NCBI RefSeq assembly: GCF_900111905.1
Contig: NZ_FOKM01000005.1
Span: forward strand, 62,001 to 126,000
Source: Rhizobium sp. NFR07
GTDB lineage: Bacteria > Pseudomonadota > Alphaproteobacteria > Rhizobiales > Rhizobiaceae
Length of the DNA stretch: 64,000 nucleotides
Direction: 5' to 3'
Made by a program: the position numbers and the translations under genes. A model generated the notes under the pieces. The model ran no database searches and was not told where the DNA came from. It saw nothing but the letters and a program-made list of their open reading frames with translations. Positions within the stretch are counted from its first letter, which is position 1. Each line of letters opens with the position of its first letter. Positions 44,078 through 53,328 of this stretch are shown here, piece by piece.

Positions 44078-45726
44078 TTACCCGAACAGCGCGAAGCTGC
44101 TCCTGAGCGTCACCCAGATACCCCAGAGAAGCGGAATGCCGACCACTGCCCAGGCCATGGCCGCCTTGGCATCCATACCGCCGGTGCCGATGCCGAAGGA
44201 GCCGGTCGGGCCGGCATTGGCCGCCGCCGTCTTTGCCTGCAGCGAAGCGACTTCCTCATCCGACATGAACCACTTGTCGGACAGGGGACGGACCAGCGCG
44301 TTGGCGATCAGGCCAAGCACCAGCATGCCGGCAAGGATATACATCGTGCCGGTATAGAGCGCCGGTCCCGGGGCAACGCCGGCGCTGATCTGCGCCTCGC
44401 GGATATAGTTGACGACGACGGGACCGAGAATGCCGGCGGTCGCCCAGGCTGTCAGCAGCCGGCCGTGGATCGCGCCGACGAACTGGGTGCCGAAGATGTC
44501 CGCGAGATAGGCCGGGATGGTCGCGAAGCCGCCGCCGTACATGGATAGGATGATGCCGAAGGCGAGCACGAACATTGCCTTGCTGCCCATGTCCGCCAGC
44601 GTCGGCGCCAGCGCATAGAGCACGATGCCGATGACGAAGAAGCAGTAATAAGTGTTCTTGCGGCCGATCTTGTCCGACAGCGAGGCCCAGAAGAACCGCC
44701 CGCCGATGTTGAACAGCGACAACAGCCCGGTGAAGCCTGCGGCAATCGCCGCGATCTGCGCCTTCTGGCCCGCGTCGAGCTGCGAGAAGGTCAGGTCCGG
44801 CAAGCCGATCAGCGAGCCGGCAAAAATTTCCTGCAGCATCGGCGAGGCCATGCCGAGAACGCCGATACGTTGAGGCAGAGCACGGCCCAGATCAGCCAGA
44901 ACTGCGGCGTCTTGTGCGCGTCGCGCAGATGCACATGCTTGTGGGTGATCATCGACTTGCCCATGCTGACCGGCGGCGCCCAGCCTTCGGGGCGCCAGCC
45001 TGCCGGCGGGATGCGATAGCCGAAGGCACCACCCATCATGAAGACGAAATAGATGGCCGCCATCACGATAAAGGTCTGCCACACACCGACCGAAACATCC
45101 GTCTTGAACGTGTTCATCAGGATGTTGGCAAGCGGTGCGCCGATCATCGCGCCACCGCCGAAGCCCATGATCGCCATGCCGGTTGCCATGCCGCGCCGGT
45201 CGGGGAACCACTTGATCAGCGTCGAGACCGGCGAGATATAGCCGAGCCCGAGACCGATGCCGCCGATGACGCCGGCACCGAGCCACATCAGCCACAATTG
45301 GTGCGTCATCACGCCCATCGCGGCAATGACAATGCCGCCGCACCAGCAGCAGGCCGAGACGAAAGCCGCCTTGCGCGGGCCGACCCGCTCCAGCCAGCCG
45401 CCCCAGAGCGCCGCTGAGCAACCGAGGAGCACGAAGAAAAGGGTATAGATCCAGCCGAGATCGGCCACGCGCCAGTTGCAGCTCGTGGTGAACAGCGCGG
45501 AGACTAGGTTAAGACTGGCGCAGGATGGATCAGGCGTGCCGGAAATCGCCCTGGTCAGCGGTAACCAGAACACGCTGAAGCCATAGGCCATGCCGATACA
45601 TAAGTGGATGGCGAGCGCTGCCGGCGGCACGAGCCACCGGTTGAAGCCCGGCTTTGCGATAATCCGCTCGCGATCGAGCAGGCCCGGTTGTGGAATGTCC
45701 CGTGTGGTTACCCCTGCGACTGCCAT
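44078..45726 (-). pseudogene. Frameshifted OFA-family MFS transporter (oxalate/formate antiporter-like)
   Basis: The N-terminal part (45726 down to about 44868, MAVAGVTTRDIPQPGLL...) and the C-terminal part (about 44868 to 44078, IGVLGMASPMLQEIFAG...) are the two halves of one 12-helix OFA transporter in different frames. The break lies after LIWAVLCLNV; related sequences continue through a few residues into IGVLGMASP, so about 10 bases appear to be missing. It is next to the formate dehydrogenase operon, fitting an oxalate/formate or related anion transporter. As read it cannot give a full-length protein; a sequencing error is the alternative. Confidence 0.82.
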
Positions 45727-45798
45727 AAATTCCCTCCTCAAGACCCATGGCTGAAAAAACAAGGCCGGCGCTGGTGGCCGGCAAATGCGAAATCAATA

Positions 45799-46116
45799 CT
45801 AGTTTTGCGGCGTCGCGAGCACGGCCGTCTGAGTATCGCCTCCCGCCGCGCTCGTCGGCGCGGGGGCAAGAGGTCTCTTGATCAATGCGGAAGCTTCCAC
45901 AACGAGCGGCATCAGTCCCTCTCCGCCGCTGTCGATATGCTCGAACAGGTGCCGGCGCATGCGCGGCTCCCAGAACTTGTTGATATGGGTGGCGACACCT
46001 TCTACCCGCACCTTTTCAGGCTGGGACATGAAGAAGGTGGCGATCTGGTTCGCCATGCGGATCAGCTTTTCCTGCCCCTTGTCGTGCCCATCATTGTGTC
46101 CGGCCTCATGCGACAT
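45799..46116 (-). CDS. fdsD: Formate dehydrogenase subunit delta
   Basis: The 105-aa protein matches FdsD: the core LIRMANQIATFFMSQPEK and VATHINKFWEPRMRRHLFEHI is diagnostic. FdsD is required for a stable, active FdsGBA complex and is thought to help with cofactor handling. I start at MSHEAGHNDGH (46116), overlapping the end of fdhD by 11 bases. The C-terminal Ala/Thr tail is unusually long but plausible. Confidence 0.9.
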   Translation of the reverse strand: MSHEAGHNDGHDKGQEKLIRMANQIATFFMSQPEKVRVEGVATHINKFWEPRMRRHLFEHIDSGGEGLMPLVVEASALIKRPLAPAPTSAAGGDTQTAVLATPQN

Positions 46117-46933
46117 TGGAAATCGCCCCCACGGAAATGCGCTGTGAACCGGCAAAGATCTCGAAATCCTCGCCGCGGGTCAGCGCCACCAGCGTCATGC
46201 CCGCCTCTTCGGCCGTGCGGATGGCAAGCGCCGTCGGCGCGGAGATCGCGACGAGCGTGGAAGCCCCGAGGATCGCCGTCTTCTGCACCATCTCGACGGA
46301 GATACGGCTGGTGACAACGACAATACCTTCGGCACCGCTGCGGCCTGCGCGGATCACCGCACCCGCCAGCTTGTCCAGCGCATTGTGCCGGCCGACATCC
46401 TCGCGCACGGCAATCAGGCCCTCGCCGGGAATGAAGAAGCCGGCGCCGTGAACAGCACGGGTTTCCGCATGCAGCGGCTGGGCGCCGTTGAGCGCATCCA
46501 TGGCCGTGGTGATGTCATGAGGCCTGAGCGTCATTGAAATTTCCGAGACATCCGGCACGACACGCATCGCCTGGTCGATGGATTCGATACCGCAAAGCCC
46601 GCAGCCCACCGGCCCGGCCATGTGCCGGCGGCGGGCGCGCAGCGCGTCTTCCTTGTCCTCGGCGAGGCGCACCTGCACGTCGAGCCCGCGGCCTTCGTCC
46701 AGAACCGTGACCTCCTCGATCTCGTCCATCGACGTGATGACGCCTTCGGTCAGACTGAAGCCGACGGCAAAATCTTCCAGATCCGCTGGCGTACCCATCA
46801 TCACCGCATGAGTGGAGCCACCATAGGAAAAGGCAATCGGCACCTCTTCAGGCACGGAGCGGCTTCCGGCACGAACGACGCCATTGCGGCGAATGATTTC
46901 CTGCGCAACGGTAGTCGTCTTGAAACCTGCCAT
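46106..46933 (-). CDS. fdhD: Formate dehydrogenase accessory sulfurtransferase FdhD
   Basis: The 275-aa protein transfers sulfur to the molybdenum centre of formate dehydrogenase, via a CxxC motif (here CGLC in PVGCGLCGIESI). Other family motifs are DLEDFAVGFSLTEG and EDVGRHNALDKLAG. I start at MAGFKTTTVAQ with AGGAAGAG in front. It is the fourth gene of the fdsGBA-fdhD-fdsD operon. Confidence 0.95.
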   Translation of the reverse strand: MAGFKTTTVAQEIIRRNGVVRAGSRSVPEEVPIAFSYGGSTHAVMMGTPADLEDFAVGFSLTEGVITSMDEIEEVTVLDEGRGLDVQVRLAEDKEDALRARRRHMAGPVGCGLCGIESIDQAMRVVPDVSEISMTLRPHDITTAMDALNGAQPLHAETRAVHGAGFFIPGEGLIAVREDVGRHNALDKLAGAVIRAGRSGAEGIVVVTSRISVEMVQKTAILGASTLVAISAPTALAIRTAEEAGMTLVALTRGEDFEIFAGSQRISVGAISNVA

Positions 46934-46943
46934 TCGCTCTTCC

Positions 46944-49823
46944 TTACTCCGCTGCTTCCAGCTTGCCCGCAATACGGCGCGACCGGCGCGACAGCGCGTC
47001 GTAATCGCTCTGCCATTCGCTGGAGCCGTTGGATGGTGATACCTGAACTGCCGTCACCTTATACTCGGGGCAATTCGTCGCCCAGTCCGAAAAATCGGTA
47101 GTGATGACATTGGCCTGCGTATCCGGGTGGTGGAAGGTCGTATAGACCACGCCCGGCGCCACACGGTCGGTAATCAGTGCCCGGAGCGTCGTATCGCCGG
47201 AGCGGCTGGCAAGCTTGATCCAGTCCCCATCCTTCACGCCGCGCTGTTCGGCATCATGCGGATGGATCTCCAGCCGGTCCTCCGCATGCCATGCGACATT
47301 CTCGGTGCGCCGCGTCTGGGCGCCGACATTGTACTGCGAGAGAATGCGCCCGGTAGTGAGCAGCAGCGGGAAGCGCGGACCGGTGCGCTCATCGGTCGCC
47401 ACATATTCGGTGCGGATGAACTTGCCCTTGCCGCGCACGAAGCCGTCGACATGCATGATCGGCGAACCTTCCGGATGCGCTTCGTTGCACGGCCACTGAA
47501 CCGAGCCGAGCTTCTCCAGATAGTCGTAGGATACGAGCGCGAAGCTCGGCGTCGTCGCGGCGATCTCGTCCATGATTTCAGACGGATGCGCATAGTTCCA
47601 GTTGAGCCCCATCGCTTGGGCAAGCTTCTGGGTCACTTCCCAGTCGGCATAGCCGTTCTTCGGGCTCATGACCTTGCGCACGCGGTTGATGCGCCGCTCG
47701 GCATTGGTGAAGGTGCCGTCCTTTTCCAGGAAGGTCGAACCCGGCAGAAACACATGGGCGTAATTGGCGGTCTCGTTAAGGAAGAGGTCGTGCACGACGA
47801 CGCATTCCATCGCCTCGAGACCGGCAGAGACATGCTTGGTATCCGGGTCTGACTGCAGGATGTCCTCGCCCTGGATGTAGATGCCCTTGAACGTGCCCTC
47901 AACGGCGGCATCCAGCATGTTGGGGATACGCAGGCCCGGCTCGTTGTTGAGCGTCACGCCCCAGAGTTTTTCGAACGTGTCACGCGTCGCATCGTCCGAG
48001 ATATGGCGATAGCCCGGCAGCTCGTGCGGGAAAGAGCCCATATCGCAGGAGCCCTGGACATTATTCTGGCCGCGCAGCGGGTTCACGCCGACGCCGGGAC
48101 GGCCAATATTGCCGGTCGCCATCGCAAGATTGGCGATCGCCATGACGGTCGTCGAACCCTGGCTGTGTTCGGTGACGCCGAGACCATAATAGATCGCGCC
48201 ATTGCCGCCGGTGGCAAACAGCCGGGCGGCGCCACGGATCAATTCCGGCTCGACGCCGGTGAACTGCTCGATGGCTTCCGGGCTATGCTGCTCCTCGGCA
48301 ACGAAAGCCGCCCAGTCCTCGAATTCCGACCAGTCGCAACGTTCGCGGATGAACTTCTCGTCGAACAGGCCTTCGGTGACGATGACATACGCCAGCGCCG
48401 TCATGATCGCCACGTTGGTGCCGGGCTTCAGCGGCAGGTGATAGGCCGCTTCGACATGCGGCGTCTTGACGAGATCGATGCGGCGCGGATCGATGACGAT
48501 CAGCTTGGCGCCCTGGCGCAGCCGCTTCTTCAACCGTGAGCCGAAGACCGGATGGCCGTCGGTCGGGTTGGCGCCGATCACGATCACCACATCCGAATGC
48601 TCGACACTGTCGAAATTCTGCGTGCCGGCCGAAGTGCCGAACGCCTGGCCGAGGCCGTAGCCGGTCGGCGAATGACAGACGCGGGCGCAGGTATCGACAT
48701 TATTGTTGCCGAAGCCGGCGCGGATCAACTTCTGGACGAGGAAGGTTTCCTCGTTGGTGCAACGCGACGAGGTGATGCCGCCGATCGATTCCCGGCCGTA
48801 TTGATACTGGATGCGGCGAAACTCGGAGGCGACATGCGCATAGGCCTCTTCCCACGTCACTTCCCGCCACGGATCGGAGATCTTTTCGCGGATCATCGGG
48901 TTGAGGATGCGGTCCTTGTGGGTCGCATAACCATAGGCGAAGCGGCCCTTGACGCAGGAATGGCCGCGGTTCGCCTGCCCGTCCTTCCACGGCACCATGC
49001 GCACCAGCTCCTCGCCGCGCATTTCCGCCTTGAACGAGCAGCCGACGCCGCAATAGGCGCAGGTGGTGACCGCCGAATGTTCCGGCTGGCCGATCGCGAT
49101 CACCGACTTTTCCGTCAGCGTCGCGGTGGGACAGGCCTGCACGCAGGCGCCGCAGGAGACACATTCGGAATCGAGAAAATGCTCATGCGCGCCGGGCGAC
49201 ACGCGGCTTCCGAAACCACGCCCCTCGATCGTCAGCGCGAATGTGCCCTGCACTTCCTCGCAGGCGCGCACGCAGCGCGAGCAGACGATGCATTTCGACG
49301 GGTCATAGGTGAAGTAAGGGTTCGACTCGTCCTTCGGCATCCACTTGGCGTTGATATCGCCATTGTTGCGGGCGCGAACATGGTTGTCGCCCTCATAACC
49401 GTAGCGCACATCGCGCAGGCCGACGGCGCCCGCCATGTCCTGCAATTCGCAGTCGCCATTGGCGGCGCAGGTGAGACAGTCGAGCGGATGGTCGGAGATA
49501 TAGAGCTCCATCACGCCCTTGCGGATATCCTTCAGCCGGCTTGTCTGGGTATGGACGACCATGCCCGCCGCAACGGGCGTGGTGCAGGAGGCGGGCGTGC
49601 CGTTGCGCCCCTCGATCTCGACGAGGCACAGGCGGCAGGAGCCGAAGGCATCGACCATGTCGGTAGCGCAGAGTTTCGGCACCTTGATCCCGGCCTCCAT
49701 CGAGGCCCGCATGATCGACGTGCCTTCCGGCACGCTGATGGCGCGGCCATCGATGGTCAGCGTCACCTGCGCTTCGGACCGCGAAGCCGGCGTGCCATAG
49801 TCGATTTCATGAACGAGGGACAT
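46944..49823 (-). CDS. fdsA: NAD-dependent formate dehydrogenase subunit alpha (molybdenum/tungsten bis-MGD)
   Basis: The 959-aa catalytic subunit oxidises formate to CO2. N-terminal [2Fe-2S] ligands are in LCATDMVDAFGSCRLC (Cys52, 63, 66, 80), an HC3 cluster is at His112-Cys125, two ferredoxin [4Fe-4S] clusters are in CIVCSRCVRAC and CVSCGACVQACP, and a further cluster is at Cys255-290. The metal ligand is cysteine at about 383 (VCHSPTGYG), not selenocysteine. The start MSLVHEIDYG follows AAGGAGACAC. Electrons pass to FdsB/FdsG and NAD. Confidence 0.96.
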   Translation of the reverse strand: MSLVHEIDYGTPASRSEAQVTLTIDGRAISVPEGTSIMRASMEAGIKVPKLCATDMVDAFGSCRLCLVEIEGRNGTPASCTTPVAAGMVVHTQTSRLKDIRKGVMELYISDHPLDCLTCAANGDCELQDMAGAVGLRDVRYGYEGDNHVRARNNGDINAKWMPKDESNPYFTYDPSKCIVCSRCVRACEEVQGTFALTIEGRGFGSRVSPGAHEHFLDSECVSCGACVQACPTATLTEKSVIAIGQPEHSAVTTCAYCGVGCSFKAEMRGEELVRMVPWKDGQANRGHSCVKGRFAYGYATHKDRILNPMIREKISDPWREVTWEEAYAHVASEFRRIQYQYGRESIGGITSSRCTNEETFLVQKLIRAGFGNNNVDTCARVCHSPTGYGLGQAFGTSAGTQNFDSVEHSDVVIVIGANPTDGHPVFGSRLKKRLRQGAKLIVIDPRRIDLVKTPHVEAAYHLPLKPGTNVAIMTALAYVIVTEGLFDEKFIRERCDWSEFEDWAAFVAEEQHSPEAIEQFTGVEPELIRGAARLFATGGNGAIYYGLGVTEHSQGSTTVMAIANLAMATGNIGRPGVGVNPLRGQNNVQGSCDMGSFPHELPGYRHISDDATRDTFEKLWGVTLNNEPGLRIPNMLDAAVEGTFKGIYIQGEDILQSDPDTKHVSAGLEAMECVVVHDLFLNETANYAHVFLPGSTFLEKDGTFTNAERRINRVRKVMSPKNGYADWEVTQKLAQAMGLNWNYAHPSEIMDEIAATTPSFALVSYDYLEKLGSVQWPCNEAHPEGSPIMHVDGFVRGKGKFIRTEYVATDERTGPRFPLLLTTGRILSQYNVGAQTRRTENVAWHAEDRLEIHPHDAEQRGVKDGDWIKLASRSGDTTLRALITDRVAPGVVYTTFHHPDTQANVITTDFSDWATNCPEYKVTAVQVSPSNGSSEWQSDYDALSRRSRRIAGKLEAAE

Positions 49824-49888
49824 GATGTGTCTCCTTGTTGGAAGCGGTGAGCGCGGGTAGCGAACCGGCGAACGCAGGCGCAAGCCAG

Positions 49889-50060
49889 CCCCCCTCTGCC
49901 CTGCCGGGCATCTCCCCCACAGGTGGGGAGATCACAAGCGGTACGACCATCGCCTTTGTCGCAGCATCTATGCTGATGAGAAGGTTGATTAAGACCGGGG
50001 AGCGACCTCCCGGCCGATCTCCCCCCTTGTGGGGGAGATGCCCGGCAGGGCAGAGGGGGG
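49889..50060. repeat. Palindromic intergenic repeat element inside the fds operon
   Basis: Two 32-base arms (49889-49920 and 50029-50060) are perfect reverse complements, each flanked by extra short hairpins (for example ATCTCCCC/GGGGAGAT). The element is a common type of rhizobial REP-like repeat by its C/G-rich sequence, from memory. It lies in the 285-bp gap between fdsB and fdsA. Confidence 0.75.
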
Positions 50061-50108
50061 TGCACAACCGCGAATGTCCGCTTTGCGTGGGTCTCTGCAG
50101 ATCACTCA

Positions 50109-51665
50109 TCATTCCGCAGCCTCCACCATCGGTGCCGGCTCAAAATCCTCCGGGAAATGCGTCATCGCGCTCATCACCGGATAGGGCGTGAACCCGCCGA
50201 GCGCGCAGAGCGAGCCGAATTTCATCGTGTTGCAGAGATCCGCCAGCAGCGCCCTGTTCTTCTCAGGCTCGATGCCCTGCCTGATCTTGTCTGCCGTTTC
50301 CACGCCACGGGTCGAGCCGATGCGGCAGGGCGTGCACTTGCCGCAGCTTTCGATGGCGCAGAACTCCATCGCGAACCGCGCCTGCTTCAGCATGTCAGCA
50401 CTATCGTCGAACACGGCGATCCCGGCATGGCCGATCAGCCCTTCTTTCGTGGCGAAGGATTCATAGTCGAACGGCGTGTTAAACAGTTCACGCGGGAAAT
50501 AGGCGCCAAGAGGCCCGCCCACCTGCACCGCCTTGACCGGGCGACCGGTCGCCGTGCCGCCACCGATATGATCGACGATCTCGCCGAGCGACAGGCCGAA
50601 GGCCGTCTCGAACAGCCCGCCATGCTTGACGTTGCCGGCGATCTGGATCGGGATCGTGCCGCGCGACCGGCCCATGCCGAAATCGCGATAGAACTCCGCG
50701 CCGCGATCCATGATGATCGGCACCGAGGCGAGCGAAATGACATTGTTGACCACCGTCGGCCTGCCGAGAAAGCCCTGCAGCGCCGGCAGCGGCGGCTTTG
50801 CACGCACAATACCGCGCTTGCCTTCCAGCGAATTGAGCAGCGACGTCTCCTCGCCGCAGACATAGGCGCCGGCACCCGACCGGATCTCCATGTCGAACGC
50901 GTGAGCCGAACCCATCACCGACGGCCCGAGAATGCCGGCAGCCTGGGCAATTTTCACCGCCGCCGTCATGGTCGCGATCGCATGCGGATATTCCGAGCGG
51001 ATATAGACATAGCCCTTGGTCGCGCCGGTCGCGACCGCGGCAATCGCCATGCCCTCGATCAGCACGAAGGGATCACCCTCCATGATCATCCGGTCGGCAA
51101 AGGTTGCGCTATCGCCTTCATCGGCATTGCAGACGATGTATTTCTGCGGGCCTGCCGCATCCATCACCGTCTTCCACTTGATGCCGGTCGGGAAACCCGC
51201 GCCGCCGCGACCGCGAAGGCCGCTGTCGGTGACCTGCTTGACGATATCCGCCGGCGCCATGCCGACAGCCTTTTCCAGCCCCTTCAGGCCCTGGTAATGG
51301 CGATAGTCATCCAGCGAAAGCGGATCGGTGACGCCGCAGCGGGCGAAGGTCAGGCGTGTCTGCTGACGAAGGAAGGGAATTTCCTTCGTCAGCCCAAGAC
51401 AGAGTTCGTGGCCTCCACCGTCAAGCAGACCTGCATCGAACAGGCTCTCCACGTCACCGGGCTTGACCGGCCCGTAGGCAACCCTGCCGCGCTCGGTGCG
51501 TACCTCCACCAGAGGCTCCAACCAGAACATGCCGCGGGATCCGTTGCGCACGATCCGCGCATCGAGCCCGCGCGCCTCGATTTCCCGCGCAAAAGCCTTT
51601 GCCACCTTCTCAGCGCCAAGCGCCAGAGCGGCCGCATCCTTTGGAATGAAAATCGTCACCGTCAT
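50109..51665 (-). CDS. fdsB: NAD-dependent formate dehydrogenase subunit beta
   Basis: The 518-aa flavoprotein (NuoF-like, with an N-terminal NuoE-type thioredoxin-fold portion) holds FMN, NAD and a [4Fe-4S] cluster. Motifs are GLRGRGGAGFPTGIKW, GAGAYVCGEETSLLNSLEGKRG and ESCGKCTPCRIG. It transfers electrons from FdsA to NAD. Its start overlaps the fdsG stop (ATGA). The 285 bases downstream, before fdsA, carry the palindromic repeat. Confidence 0.95.
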   Translation of the reverse strand: MTVTIFIPKDAAALALGAEKVAKAFAREIEARGLDARIVRNGSRGMFWLEPLVEVRTERGRVAYGPVKPGDVESLFDAGLLDGGGHELCLGLTKEIPFLRQQTRLTFARCGVTDPLSLDDYRHYQGLKGLEKAVGMAPADIVKQVTDSGLRGRGGAGFPTGIKWKTVMDAAGPQKYIVCNADEGDSATFADRMIMEGDPFVLIEGMAIAAVATGATKGYVYIRSEYPHAIATMTAAVKIAQAAGILGPSVMGSAHAFDMEIRSGAGAYVCGEETSLLNSLEGKRGIVRAKPPLPALQGFLGRPTVVNNVISLASVPIIMDRGAEFYRDFGMGRSRGTIPIQIAGNVKHGGLFETAFGLSLGEIVDHIGGGTATGRPVKAVQVGGPLGAYFPRELFNTPFDYESFATKEGLIGHAGIAVFDDSADMLKQARFAMEFCAIESCGKCTPCRIGSTRGVETADKIRQGIEPEKNRALLADLCNTMKFGSLCALGGFTPYPVMSAMTHFPEDFEPAPMVEAAE

Positions 51666-52141
51666 CGGCGCGCCTCCGCTACCATGTCGGAAAGACAGTG
51701 CTCGTCCACCCGGCCGTAGACTTCGTCATCCAGCATCGCCGCCGGGGCACAGGCGCAAAGGCCGAGACAATAGACCGGCTCCAGCGTCACCGCGCCATCG
51801 AGCGTCGTCTGGTGAAAGTCGATGCCGAGCAATTGTCGCGCGCGGTCTGCGATACGGTCGCTGCCCATCGACTGACAGGCCTCGGCCCGACAGAGCTTGA
51901 GTACATGCCGGCCCGCCGGGTGATCGCGGAACTCGTGATAGAAGGTGACAACGCCATGCACCTCGGCGCGCGAAAGGTTGAGTTCGCTGGCAATGACCGG
52001 CTTTACCTCTTCCGGCACATAGCCGAACTCGGCCTGGATAGCGTGCAGGATCGGCAGCATCGGACCTTCCAGGCCTTTCAGTTCCTGGATGATCGGAAGG
52101 GCACGCTCGGCATAGGCGCCGCTCGTTACACGCACATTCAT
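51662..52141 (-). CDS. fdsG: NAD-dependent formate dehydrogenase subunit gamma
   Basis: The 159-aa NuoE-type protein binds a [2Fe-2S] cluster through CRAEACQSMG and CLGLCACAPAAML. It forms the electron-transfer arm of FdsABG. I start at MNVRVTSGAYAERALPI, the usual family start; the AGGA is almost adjacent to this ATG, which is tight, so the start is likely but not proven. It is the first structural gene of the operon. Confidence 0.93.
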   Translation of the reverse strand: MNVRVTSGAYAERALPIIQELKGLEGPMLPILHAIQAEFGYVPEEVKPVIASELNLSRAEVHGVVTFYHEFRDHPAGRHVLKLCRAEACQSMGSDRIADRARQLLGIDFHQTTLDGAVTLEPVYCLGLCACAPAAMLDDEVYGRVDEHCLSDMVAEARR

Positions 52142-52256
52142 TCCTGACAGCCTCCCAGCCGGTCGCCGCAACGGAAGAACCAAAGCGGCGAATGCACTTA
52201 CGTCGATGGAGTCTGACAAGAGGTCGCAACGGGATCAATAAAGCTGTTCGGTTACG

Positions 52257-52275
52257 CGATAGAAAAAAACTATCG
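52257..52275. promoter_or_regulatory. LysR-type operator-like palindrome upstream of fdsG
   Basis: CGATAG-A7-CTATCG is a perfect 6-bp inverted repeat with ATAG-N7-CTAT spacing, the shape typical of LysR-type sites. It lies about 116 bases before the fdsG start and overlaps the 3-prime end of the LysR gene. Confidence 0.5.
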
Positions 52276-53166
52276 ATTTTCATCGCTCAGGTTGAGGCTG
52301 CGCGCTTCGTGAAGCAGGGCGGAGACAAGCGGCGTGAAGGGCTCTCGATGCGTGGCAACGAGCCCGACAACATGCACTGCTTCCGGCTCGACGATCGGAA
52401 TCATCCGGATCTTGTCGGAAAAACCGAAGGATCTGGCGACATTTCGCGGCATGATGCTCGCCCATCGTCCCGTTGCGACATGGGAGAGCAAAACGACCAT
52501 GGAATTGGATTCCAGCATCGGCCTTACCGGGATACCTGCATTGCTCAGGTTCTGGTTGATGATCCGCCGGTTCTGCATGTCCGGCGTCAATAGACAAAGC
52601 CGAACACCGCCCATATCCGCCCAGGTTACGGTCTCGCGATCGGCAAACGCCGTGCCCTCGGCCGTGACGAGCGTATAGCGCTCGGCATAGAGCGGCACGC
52701 TGGTGACACGCCCGAGCGGCTCGTTGTCGAGATAGGTGATCCCCGCATCGATCTCGAAATTGTCGAGCTGGGAAAGCACCTGCAGAGAATTTCGCGATAC
52801 GACAGAGAAGGTGACCTCCGGATGCCGGGCCTGGAACGGCTCGGTCAGCCGCGGCACCATGGCGAGCGCAGTCGGGATGACGGCAAGCCTGATATGGCCG
52901 GTCAGGCCTTTGCGGGCGGCTCGCATCTCCTCGCGCATCGTCCGGGCATCACCGACAATGCGGCGCGCCCATTCCAGCACCCGCTGGCCTTCCGGCGTCA
53001 GACCCTGGTAGCGCGAACCGCGCACGACGAGTTGCACCCCAAGGCTCTCTTCCAGCTGACGGATCGCAGCCGAGAGTGACGGCTGGGAAATACCGCATTC
53101 CTCGGCGGCCCGCCCGAAATGGCCTTCCTTCGCCAGCGCGATGAAGAATTCCAGCTTGTCGATCAT
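52270..53166 (-). CDS. LysR-family transcription regulator of the fds operon
   Basis: The 298-aa regulator has an N-terminal winged helix (LEFFIALAKEGHFGRAAEECGISQPSLSAAIRQLEESLG) and a C-terminal periplasmic-binding-fold effector domain (about 92-295). It is immediately upstream of fdsG on the same strand and a LysR-type operator-like palindrome lies between, so it probably controls formate dehydrogenase. The inducer (formate or a related acid) is a guess. Confidence 0.87.
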   Translation of the reverse strand: MIDKLEFFIALAKEGHFGRAAEECGISQPSLSAAIRQLEESLGVQLVVRGSRYQGLTPEGQRVLEWARRIVGDARTMREEMRAARKGLTGHIRLAVIPTALAMVPRLTEPFQARHPEVTFSVVSRNSLQVLSQLDNFEIDAGITYLDNEPLGRVTSVPLYAERYTLVTAEGTAFADRETVTWADMGGVRLCLLTPDMQNRRIINQNLSNAGIPVRPMLESNSMVVLLSHVATGRWASIMPRNVARSFGFSDKIRMIPIVEPEAVHVVGLVATHREPFTPLVSALLHEARSLNLSDENR

Positions 53167-53328
53167 GCCGATATCCGCACCGGGGCCAGGGCTGTTTGGC
53201 CGGACTTCATCCGAACCCGCCGCCAGTCACAGTTGGGTAAACCCGCCAGCATCGCTCCTCCGAGATCTCTATGCCTCACAATGTCTAGACGCTTCCGGCC
53301 CCGCCTGCCACAGCCAAGTGCGCGGGCA

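Noticed and set aside
44866..45421. Upstream extension of the C-terminal transporter frame that would give an apparently intact protein.
   Set aside because: Upstream of about 44866 that frame lacks transporter motifs, while the other frame carries them; the true N-terminal half is in the other frame.
45877..45890. TTGATCAA palindrome.
   Set aside because: It lies inside fdsD and lacks the 4-base spacer needed for an FNR/FixK site.
50157..51719. 520-codon frame on the plus strand opposite fdsB.
   Set aside because: It is rich in Arg, Ala and His, as antisense frames of GC-rich genes are, and matches no protein family I know.
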